From NCBI RefSeq assembly GCF_029837695.1, contig NZ_JAOEEA010000006.1, positions 62,001 to 126,000 on the forward strand: a stretch of 64,000 nucleotides of DNA. The letters are read 5' to 3'. Source of the stretch: Pseudomonas sp. GD04019 (GTDB taxonomy: Bacteria > Pseudomonadota > Gammaproteobacteria > Pseudomonadales > Pseudomonadaceae). The notes beneath the pieces are model-generated. The model had not been told where the DNA came from and ran no database searches. It saw nothing but the letters and a program-made list of their open reading frames with translations. Positions within the stretch are counted from its first letter, which is position 1; every line of letters begins with the position of its first letter. Below are positions 44,828 to 52,022 of the stretch, piece by piece. The translations under genes were made by a program, and so were the position numbers.

Positions 44828-45265
44828 CTAGCGGCGCAGCGACCACAGAAACGCCGCCATGCCCAGCCCAGCGGCGCTGAGAAGCAGCACCGGGCCCAGG
44901 TAGCCGACCAGCTCCTGCAAGCCCAATAGCGCCTGCTGGCCCAGTTCGATTGACAGGCGCCAGCGCCGCTCCTGGGGTTCGGGCGTATAGCCCCCGGCCA
45001 GCCAGATCTGGTAGGCGGAGTGCAACGGCAGTAGCGACAGGGGCAGCAACAGCAGACACAACCAGTTGCCACCTCGACCAGGACCTAACACACCCCAGGG
45101 TCGGTAGGCCGCGAGAATCAGGCGCAGGAAACAGTAGGCGTAATACAACACGCCGGAAAACACTAAAACGCTACTCACTGACGGCTGACGCCACAGGTAC
45201 AGACCCGAGGCCGCCAACAACAGCAGGCTCAGCGCGGCCCAGATAATCAGGAAAACAATCTTCAT
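44828..45265 (-). CDS. Small membrane protein of unknown function (145 aa)
   Basis: I do not recognise a family. Four hydrophobic segments are visible (about 3-23, 30-52, 66-84 and 118-140), with a basic loop (AAYRPWGVLGPGRGG) between the second and third. It sits 9 bases upstream-side of the recD stop, on the same strand as recC-recB-recD, so it may be the last gene of that transcript. The shared terminator at 44765-44792 follows its stop. Confidence 0.7.
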   Translation of the reverse strand: MKIVFLIIWAALSLLLLAASGLYLWRQPSVSSVLVFSGVLYYAYCFLRLILAAYRPWGVLGPGRGGNWLCLLLLPLSLLPLHSAYQIWLAGGYTPEPQERRWRLSIELGQQALLGLQELVGYLGPVLLLSAAGLGMAAFLWSLRR

Positions 45266-45274
45266 CCAACTCCC

Positions 45275-47113
45275 CTAGAACAGACTGAGCTGGTCGGTTG
45301 CCGATGGCATCGCAGGTGCCAGCGGCTCACTGGCGACTGCCTGCGGGCCAGCTCCTAGACGCTCCGCCAGTCCCGCCGCACGCTCGGCCCTGGTATTCAC
45401 CGCCTCGGACAGGCGTGCCGGCAGGCCCCAGATTTCCACTTTCTGTTTGGCGCGGGTGATGCCGGTGTAGAACAGCGCGCGGGTCAGTAGCGGGCTGGGG
45501 CTTTCCGGCAGGGCCAGCAGGACCTCGGCGAACTCCGAGCCCTGGCTCTTGTGCACGGTCATGGCGAAGGCGCTGTCGTGGCTGGGCAGGCGTGCCGGGG
45601 CGAAGGCGCGGAAGCCTTCTTCACCCTCGAAATACACCCTGAGCCCGTGCTCGCCGTGCAGGCAGATGCCGATATCGCCGTTGAACAGGCCCAGCGCATA
45701 GTCGTTCTGCCGCACCATCACCGCACGGCCGGGGTACCAGCGTTCGCGTTCGGCCAGCGAGTAGCGGCGCTTGATGCGTGCCTCCAGCGCCTCGTTGAGA
45801 CCGCTCACACCCCAGGGGCCTTCGCGCTGGGCGGTGAGAGCACGGAAGGCGTTGAAGGTGGCGAAGGCCGCGGCCGCATCACCGCTGCGTGCCGCCAGCA
45901 GGTAGGGGCGATAGCCCTGCTCCAGGCGATCCAGCAGCGCGGCCTGGCTCGGCTCGGCCTGCCAGGCCAGATCGGCGCGGCCCTCGCGCAACAGGTTGAG
46001 GGTGCCGGCGGCATCGCCGCCGTTGATCCGCCGCGCCAACTCGCCGATGCCGCTGTCGCCGGCGAAGCGATGGCTGTGGGTAAGCAGCACTACGGCGTCG
46101 CCCAGCGCCGAGCGCGGCGTCTCGACCGGCACGTTCTGCCCGGTGATGCGCTGCAGCTCGGCGGCAGCCGCCGCGTCGAAGCCACGCCCCTCGCACAGCT
46201 CGGCGAATACCGCGCCGGCCTCCACCGCCGCCAACTGGTCCTTGTCGCCGAGCAGGATCAGCCGCGCCTGCGGCGGCAATGCGTCGACCAACTTGGCCAT
46301 CAGCGCCAGGTCGACCATCGACGCCTCGTCCACCACCAGCACATCCAGCGCCAGCGGCCGCGCCGCATCGTGGCGCACAGCCGGGCTGTCGCCACGGCTG
46401 CCGAGCAGGCGGTGCAAGGTGCGCGCTTCTTCCGGCAGCAGCGCCTTGAGTTCGCCGGCCAGTGGCAGCTCGGCCTTGGCATTGCGAATCGCCTCGGCCA
46501 TGCGTGCGGCCGCCTTGCCGGTGGGCGCGGCCAGGCCGATGGCCAGCCTGTCACCGCCCGGCTGTTCGAGCAGCGCGGCGAGCAGGCGCACCACGGTGGT
46601 GGTCTTGCCGGTGCCGGGGCCGCCAGAGATCACCGCCAGCCGACGGCGCACCGCCTGGGCCGCGGCCAGGCGCTGCCAGTCCGGCTGTTGCTGGTTGAAA
46701 GCGAACAACCGCGCCAGGCTCTCGGCCAGCTGCGCCTCGTCCACTTCCGGGCGTTCGCTGGACATGCCCAGCAGGCGCTCGGCCAGGCGCTGCTCGTAGG
46801 CCTGGTAACGCGCCAGGTACAGGCGCTCGCCGTCGAGAATCAGCGGCGCGAATGCACTCGGGCCGGCGACCAGCGCGGAGCCCCGCAGGTGGGTACGCAG
46901 CTCGCTCAGCGGCGGCAGAACGAAATCGAATTCCGCCCAGGGGCGCCGACCGGCCACCCGCGCCAGCGGCAGGCAGACATCGCCACTGGCCAGGGCCTCG
47001 CTGCACAGCGCGGCGCAGGCCAGCACGGCGTCCGGCGCCTGCGGCTCCAGGCGCTGCAGGCTGGCCAGCAGGGCGCGTTCCAATGGGCCGATGGGTAGAT
47101 CGGTGAGGGTCAT
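45275..47113 (-). CDS. recD: Exodeoxyribonuclease V subunit alpha (RecD helicase)
   Basis: The 5'-3' helicase subunit of RecBCD, which processes double-strand breaks and degrades linear foreign DNA. It is 612 aa. Motifs are Walker A GGPGTGKTTTVVRLL (about 167-181), Walker B VLVVDEASMVDLALMAKL, LGDKDQLAAVEAGAVF, TVHKSQGSEFAEVLL and the C-terminal LFYTGITRAKQKVEIWG. I took the ATG at 47113; 25 codons of frame upstream have no ribosome-binding site. It follows recB by 121 bases that contain no gene. Confidence 0.95.
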   Translation of the reverse strand: MTLTDLPIGPLERALLASLQRLEPQAPDAVLACAALCSEALASGDVCLPLARVAGRRPWAEFDFVLPPLSELRTHLRGSALVAGPSAFAPLILDGERLYLARYQAYEQRLAERLLGMSSERPEVDEAQLAESLARLFAFNQQQPDWQRLAAAQAVRRRLAVISGGPGTGKTTTVVRLLAALLEQPGGDRLAIGLAAPTGKAAARMAEAIRNAKAELPLAGELKALLPEEARTLHRLLGSRGDSPAVRHDAARPLALDVLVVDEASMVDLALMAKLVDALPPQARLILLGDKDQLAAVEAGAVFAELCEGRGFDAAAAAELQRITGQNVPVETPRSALGDAVVLLTHSHRFAGDSGIGELARRINGGDAAGTLNLLREGRADLAWQAEPSQAALLDRLEQGYRPYLLAARSGDAAAAFATFNAFRALTAQREGPWGVSGLNEALEARIKRRYSLAERERWYPGRAVMVRQNDYALGLFNGDIGICLHGEHGLRVYFEGEEGFRAFAPARLPSHDSAFAMTVHKSQGSEFAEVLLALPESPSPLLTRALFYTGITRAKQKVEIWGLPARLSEAVNTRAERAAGLAERLGAGPQAVASEPLAPAMPSATDQLSLF

Positions 47114-47234
47114 AGGACGCGCTCCCTCACCCCAGCCCTCGGCTTCCTGCGGCGACCTAGCTCCTGCATCCATGCAGTCGTCTCCCACAGGGAGAGGGGG
47201 TGGTTGTTCGCCACGTCCGGGCTACCGTCGCGGT

Positions 47235-50200
47235 TCATCGTTGCGCCTCCGCAAACAGGCGGTCCAGGGCATCCAGCAGCGCATCATCCGGGCGTGCAAA
47301 GTACACCCCGGCCTCCGGCATGCCACGCAGGAACAGATAGAAAGCGCCGCCCAGCTGTGCGTCGGTGAAACCGGCCAGGCGCGTGCGCAGGAAGCGCCGC
47401 AGCGCCACCAGGTAGATCAGGTACTGCAGGTGGTAGTGCTCGCTGGCTATGGCTTGCTCCAGGCGTTCGCTGCCGTAGTGGTCGACGGTCGGGCCGAGCC
47501 AGTTGGATTTGTAGTCGAGGATGTACCAGCGCCCGTCGTGCTCGAAGGTGAGGTCGATAAAGCCCTTGAGGAAGCCCTGCAGCTCGTCGAACTGCAGGCG
47601 CTCAGTGGCCTGGCGCATGGCCGGCGGCAAGCGGTACACCGGGTCGGCGAGCAGCGCGCGCAGAGGCTCGACCTGGAGATTTTCCACCGGGAAGGTGAAG
47701 CCCAGCTCGGGCAGGCGGCGGGTCGGGTCGAGGGCGGCCAGGCTCAGGCCCTGGCCGTCCAGGTCGCAATCCAGCACGCGCTGCAACTGTGCGGTGGCGG
47801 TCTCGGCCCAGGTCGCCGCGTCGATGCCGTGGTTCTGCAGGGCAGCCGGCACCAGCTGCTCCAGGCTGCCCTTGCCACGCATCCAGTCTTCGAGAATGGC
47901 ATGCAGGCAGGTTCCGGCGCGGGCGCCGCGGGGGAAGGCGAAGAAGCCGGCACCGGGTTCGCTGGCGGCGGGCATGGCCAGACTGTCGCGGTCCGGCGCC
48001 TCCATATGCATGCCGGCGGCCAGGCCGGAGAAGCTGCCGATGCGCCAGGCGCTGTGCAGGCTGCGGGCGAAGCCCTGCAGAGCCTGCGGCGGCTCGGCGC
48101 GGCTTTCACCGGCGGCGCTGGCCTCGTCCATCAGCAGCGGCAGGCGGGCGATCAGGTTGTCGCTACCTTGCGCCAGGGCGTCCAGCTCGGCGGCCAGGGC
48201 CGGGCCTTCACGCGTCGCCAGATGCTGGGCCAGCTCGCCCAGGGCATCGGTACCGGACAGCTCGCGGCCGTGCAGCAGCCAGGCGAGGGCACTGCTGTGC
48301 AGGCCCTCGTCGGGCAGCGAACCGTCCTTCTTCACCTTGGGCAGGGCGGCCGGGCCCCAGTGCAGCCACAGGCGATCGCGGGCGCGGGTCAGGGCCACGT
48401 AGGTCAGACGCAGTTTCTCGGCGAAGCTCTCACGCCGCGCCGCCTGCAGGCGCTCGTCCAGGCGCGCGCTGCCGAGGTCGAGCAGCGGCTGGCCGTGCTC
48501 GTCGTGACAACGCGCGGTGTCGGTGTGCTGGCCGAGCAGGCGGCCGTCCCACAGGAAGGGGCAGAACACCAGGGGATATTCCAGGCCCTTGGAGGTATGG
48601 ATGGTGACGATCTGCACCCGCTCGGCATCGCTCTCCAAGCGCAACAGCGCATCCTCGCCGGCGCCCTCGCTGCCGCGCTGCGCCTGGAACCAGGCCAGCA
48701 GCGGCTCCAGCCCGGAGCGCTGCAGGCTCTCGGCCTGCAACAGCTCGCCCAGGTGCAACAGGTTGGTCAGCCGGCGTTCGCCGTCGATGTCCTGCAGCAG
48801 GCGCTCGGCCACCTGCTCCTGGTCCAACCACGCTCTAAAGACGCGCATAAAGCCCTGCTGCTGCCACAGCTGGTGGTACTGCTCGGCGGCGGCGCGCTCG
48901 GCGTCCCAGGCACGCTCGTCGTCCTGGCAGCGGGCGATCTGCGCGGCATCGCGACCGAGCAGGCGGGTGGCCAGCGCATAGCGCAGCACGCCCTCGCGAC
49001 CAGGCTCGGCGTAGGCGGCCAGCACTGCTGCCAGCTCGGCGGCCTCCTCGCTGTGCCAGACGCTGTCGCGACCACGGCGCACGCTGGGCACGCCGCGCGC
49101 GGCCAATTCGGCGGCGACGCTGGCGGCCTCACGATGGTTGCTGACCAAAACCGCGATATCTCCGCCCTTGAGCGGAGTCCGCTTAAAGCTGCTGCGCCCC
49201 GCGATAGCTGCGCCAGGCCCTCGCTCCGAACTCGCCGTACTATCCGTACTGTCTCGTCCGTCGCTCCGGGCCTGACTTGCTCTCACGGGGCTCGCGACGC
49301 TTTGCACGGACTCCGACGGCTCTATTTGCTCTTCGAAATAGGCGGCACCTTGCGCGCTGGCGGCGAGCAGGGAGGCGATCCGTCGCGCCGTGTCCAGCGC
49401 AGCCAGTTCGCCGGCGCGAGCCTTGTTCAGCCCCTCGTCACCGAGCCAGACCAGGCCCAGCGGCGCGCTGCCTTCCTGCTCGGGCAGCACCAGAGTGGCC
49501 CGCGACTTCTTGCCGACGCTGACCGGCGGATAGACCAGGCCCTCTTCGGCAAACGGCTGCGGGCGGTCGAACAGCCGGTTCAGCGCGGCGATCAGCTCGG
49601 GCGTGGAGCGGAAGTTGAAGGGCAGGTCGTACTGCCGCTCGGCGGCATCGCGGGCCTGCAGGTAGGTGGCCAGGTCGGCGCCGCGGAAGGCATAGATGGC
49701 CTGCTTGGGGTCGCCGACGAAGCAGAGGTCGCCGCCATCCCGGTAGATGCGGTCGAAGATGGCGTACTGGATCGGGTCGGTGTCCTGGAACTCGTCGATC
49801 AGCGCCAGCGGGTACTGCTCGCGCAGCCGGGTGGCCAGGTCCTCGCCCGCCGGGCCCTGCAGGGCCTCGTCGAGACGGTTGAGCAGGTCGTCGAAGGCCA
49901 GCAGGCGCTGGGCCGCCTTGCGTTGCGGCAGCTCGACGTTGAGGCGGTCGAGCAGCTCGACCTGCAGGGCGATCAGCTTCTGCCGGCCCGCCGGTTCGGC
50001 GGCGGCCAGGGCCTGGGACAATGTGTCCAGCGCATCGGCCAGCTCGCACTGGGGGGCGTCAAAACCCTTCTTGCAGGCCTTGCCCAGGGCGACCGCCCCC
50101 AACTTGAGCAATCCTTCCGGCGCCTCGAACAGGGCCGCCGGGTCGGCGAAGTAAGCGTCCAGCTCGGCCGACCACAGCGGCAATTTGGCGACCTTGTGGG

Positions 50201-50918
50201 TGGTCTGGCTGAGGCCGCCGTGCCCACGCAGGGTCTCGATCCAGCCGCAGCCGGCGTCGTGCCACAGCGCGGCAGCGCGCTGCCAGGCGGTGCTGGCGGC
50301 GCTCAGCTCGGCGTCGCTTGCCGCCTCGCGCGGCTCCACCCGCAGGTAGGGCTTGCCCAGATGGCTGCGCAGCGCCTGGCGCAGGGTCGCCGGAGTGATG
50401 CGCTGCTTGGCCAGGAAGCGCGCCCAGGCCGGGTCGGCCTCGGCCAGCACATGGCGCCAGACGTCGCCAAGCAGGGCGTCGAGCACCTCGCGGTCGTCCT
50501 GGGTCAGCTCGGCGTCGAAGTCGCCACCGGCCTCGAAGGCCGAGTCCTGCAGGGCGCGCTGGCAGAAGCCGTGGATGGTGAAGATGGCCGCCTCGTCGAA
50601 GCCGTGCACCGCCAGCAGCAGGCGCCGGCGCGCCGCCTCGCCGGGATGGCGACGGTGCAGCTCGATGAGGAAGTCGTCGCCGCTCGTGCCTCCCTCGTAC
50701 AGCGCCAGCAACTCGGCCAGACGCGCACGGATACGCTCGCGCAGCTCGGCGGTGGCGGCGGTGGTGTAGGTAACCACCAGGATCTGCCCGACGCTTAGCT
50801 GCTGCTCCAGCAGCAGGCGCGCGTACAGCGCGGTCAGGGTCCAGGTCTTGCCGGTGCCGGCGCTGGCCTCGATCAGCGATCGGCCGGCGAAGGGCGAGTC
50901 GTGCAGGTCGAGACTCAT
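47235..50918 (-). CDS. recB: Exodeoxyribonuclease V subunit beta (RecB helicase-nuclease)
   Basis: The 3'-5' helicase and nuclease subunit of RecBCD, 1227 aa. UvrD-type helicase motifs are IEASAGTGKTWTLTALYARL (Walker A, about 16-35), VVTYTTAATAELRERI, LALIDEFQDTDPIQYAIF and TIHTSKGLEYPLVFCP. The C-terminal nuclease domain has GFIDLTFEHDGRWYILDYKS, with the two aspartates and lysine of the active site. Its ATG overlaps the stop of the upstream HEPN-like gene (ATGA), so its translation is coupled to that gene. About 50 residues near 535-590 form a Ser/Arg/Asp-rich in-frame insertion that looks unlike the rest of the protein. Neighbours are recC (upstream, beyond the MNT/HEPN pair) and recD. 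Confidence 0.95.
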   Translation of the reverse strand: MSLDLHDSPFAGRSLIEASAGTGKTWTLTALYARLLLEQQLSVGQILVVTYTTAATAELRERIRARLAELLALYEGGTSGDDFLIELHRRHPGEAARRRLLLAVHGFDEAAIFTIHGFCQRALQDSAFEAGGDFDAELTQDDREVLDALLGDVWRHVLAEADPAWARFLAKQRITPATLRQALRSHLGKPYLRVEPREAASDAELSAASTAWQRAAALWHDAGCGWIETLRGHGGLSQTTHKVAKLPLWSAELDAYFADPAALFEAPEGLLKLGAVALGKACKKGFDAPQCELADALDTLSQALAAAEPAGRQKLIALQVELLDRLNVELPQRKAAQRLLAFDDLLNRLDEALQGPAGEDLATRLREQYPLALIDEFQDTDPIQYAIFDRIYRDGGDLCFVGDPKQAIYAFRGADLATYLQARDAAERQYDLPFNFRSTPELIAALNRLFDRPQPFAEEGLVYPPVSVGKKSRATLVLPEQEGSAPLGLVWLGDEGLNKARAGELAALDTARRIASLLAASAQGAAYFEEQIEPSESVQSVASPVRASQARSDGRDSTDSTASSERGPGAAIAGRSSFKRTPLKGGDIAVLVSNHREAASVAAELAARGVPSVRRGRDSVWHSEEAAELAAVLAAYAEPGREGVLRYALATRLLGRDAAQIARCQDDERAWDAERAAAEQYHQLWQQQGFMRVFRAWLDQEQVAERLLQDIDGERRLTNLLHLGELLQAESLQRSGLEPLLAWFQAQRGSEGAGEDALLRLESDAERVQIVTIHTSKGLEYPLVFCPFLWDGRLLGQHTDTARCHDEHGQPLLDLGSARLDERLQAARRESFAEKLRLTYVALTRARDRLWLHWGPAALPKVKKDGSLPDEGLHSSALAWLLHGRELSGTDALGELAQHLATREGPALAAELDALAQGSDNLIARLPLLMDEASAAGESRAEPPQALQGFARSLHSAWRIGSFSGLAAGMHMEAPDRDSLAMPAASEPGAGFFAFPRGARAGTCLHAILEDWMRGKGSLEQLVPAALQNHGIDAATWAETATAQLQRVLDCDLDGQGLSLAALDPTRRLPELGFTFPVENLQVEPLRALLADPVYRLPPAMRQATERLQFDELQGFLKGFIDLTFEHDGRWYILDYKSNWLGPTVDHYGSERLEQAIASEHYHLQYLIYLVALRRFLRTRLAGFTDAQLGGAFYLFLRGMPEAGVYFARPDDALLDALDRLFAEAQR

Positions 50919-51355
50919 GCCAGCAGTTCCGGGTGGTGCTCGCCCAGCCAGGCCATGACCCGTTGCAGCAACTGCTCGGCCTGTGCCTGGGCTGCGTCCG
51001 CCATGGAGCCGCTCACCACATCGCCCGAGTAGTCGATCACGTTGCGCTGCTTGCGCAGGCTATCGAGCAGGATCAGGGTGCGCTGCTCCAGGCCGATGGT
51101 CTTCGGCAGGCTTTGCAGCATGGTCTGGTGGTGCCCCGGTTTGCTGGTCAGGGTGCGATAGCCACTGGCCTGCAAGGCGGCATTGGCCGACTGCATGATC
51201 GCCTTGTAGGCCATGTCGAAGCGGCCTTCCGGGCTGATGCCGGGCAGGCGCGAGTCCGCCAGGCTGCGCCGGGCGGCCTCCAGCAGGCGCTGGATGGTCG
51301 AGGCGTCCGCGGCGACCGCCTCCAAGGACAGACCGAGCAAGTTCTCCAGGGTCAT
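50915..51355 (-). CDS. HEPN-like protein, partner of the HTH-nucleotidyltransferase
   Basis: A 146-aa all-helical protein that I read as a HEPN domain. The typical helical pattern is seen: FDMAYKAIMQSANAALQASGY near 46-66, and the C-terminal motif helix LRKQRNVIDYSG near 100-111. HEPN toxins usually have RX4-6H; here R104-N105 are kept but tyrosine (Y109) stands where histidine is expected, giving RNxxxY, so RNase activity is uncertain. It overlaps the MNT gene at its start and recB at its end, each by ATGA. In HEPN/MNT modules the HEPN protein is the toxin or effector and the MNT protein the antitoxin. Its place between recC and recB is unusual. Confidence 0.78.
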   Translation of the reverse strand: MTLENLLGLSLEAVAADASTIQRLLEAARRSLADSRLPGISPEGRFDMAYKAIMQSANAALQASGYRTLTSKPGHHQTMLQSLPKTIGLEQRTLILLDSLRKQRNVIDYSGDVVSGSMADAAQAQAEQLLQRVMAWLGEHHPELLA

Positions 51356-51948
51356 CCCTGCTCCTCAAGGTGCTTCAGGTCGGCGTCACTGCCGAGGATA
51401 AACAGCTTCGGCTTGCCCAGCACATCGCGGATGAAGCTGCCCTGCTCCTGCAGTGCCAGGCGCCATTCCGCGGGCCGGTAGAGCTTCGGGTTGATCTCGC
51501 GGCCCAGGGTCGCCTGGAGCGGATACAGCGCGGCCACCACCTCGGCGAAGCCGAGCTCGCCAATCAGCAGCAGGTCGATATCGCTGTCGCTACGCGGCGT
51601 GCCGCTGGCCATGGAACCGAACACGAAGGCCACCGCGATCTGTTCCTGCAGGGTCAGCAGGGCATCGGCCAGGACTTCGGCCAGGCCGCTGGTCTTGCGC
51701 AGGATGCTGGCCAGTTCTTCGAACACCGGGCACTGGCGGTTGGCGCTGTATTGCAGCTGATTGCCGACCTTCTGCTTCGTCAGCACGCCGGCTTCCGCCA
51801 GTTTGCCCAGTTCGCGGGTCAGGGTGCCGGGCTGGGTGGCGGTCAGCCGGGCGATTTCGCGCAAGTGATAGCTGCGCTGCGGATGCAGCAGCAGCAAACC
51901 CAGAACCCGGCGGCGGTAGTCGGTAAACAGCAGCGAGGCGAGGCTCAT
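51352..51948 (-). CDS. HTH-minimal nucleotidyltransferase (MNT antitoxin-like)
   Basis: A 198-aa protein with an N-terminal winged helix-turn-helix (about 1-70; SYHLREIARLTATQPGTLTREL, then LAEAGVLTKQKVGNQLQY) and a C-terminal minimal nucleotidyltransferase domain. The diagnostic GS-x10-D-x-D is intact: G111-S112 through D123-I-D125 in GSMASGTPRSDSDIDLLL. MNT proteins in HEPN/MNT modules neutralise the HEPN toxin, in known cases by AMPylation. The HTH suggests it also represses its own promoter, and a tandem palindromic operator lies just upstream at 51957-52004. The ATG at 51948 follows GAGGTTGCC. It is 74 bases downstream of recC. Confidence 0.85.
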   Translation of the reverse strand: MSLASLLFTDYRRRVLGLLLLHPQRSYHLREIARLTATQPGTLTRELGKLAEAGVLTKQKVGNQLQYSANRQCPVFEELASILRKTSGLAEVLADALLTLQEQIAVAFVFGSMASGTPRSDSDIDLLLIGELGFAEVVAALYPLQATLGREINPKLYRPAEWRLALQEQGSFIRDVLGKPKLFILGSDADLKHLEEQG

Positions 51949-51956
51949 GGCAACCT

Positions 51957-52004
51957 CATATGTTGCTTTAAAGGCAACATATGTAGCCTAAAAGGCAACA
52001 CATG
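51957..52004. promoter_or_regulatory. Tandem palindromic operator upstream of the MNT/HEPN pair
   Basis: CATATGTTGC (51957-51966) and GCAACATATG (51974-51983) form a perfect 10-base inverted repeat around TTTAAAG. A 21-bp unit (51963-51983) is then repeated directly at 51984-52004 with 17 of 21 identical bases (core AAAGGCAACA). This is the layout expected for autoregulation by the HTH domain of the MNT protein. It lies between recC and the MNT gene. Confidence 0.8.
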
Positions 52005-52022
52005 GAAAGCCGTCTGCATGCC

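Noticed and set aside
47091..50798. A 1235-codon plus-strand open frame
   Set aside because: It is antisense to recB and recD start, made of G/A/Q/R-rich low-information sequence typical of the mirror frame of GC-rich genes, with no domains.
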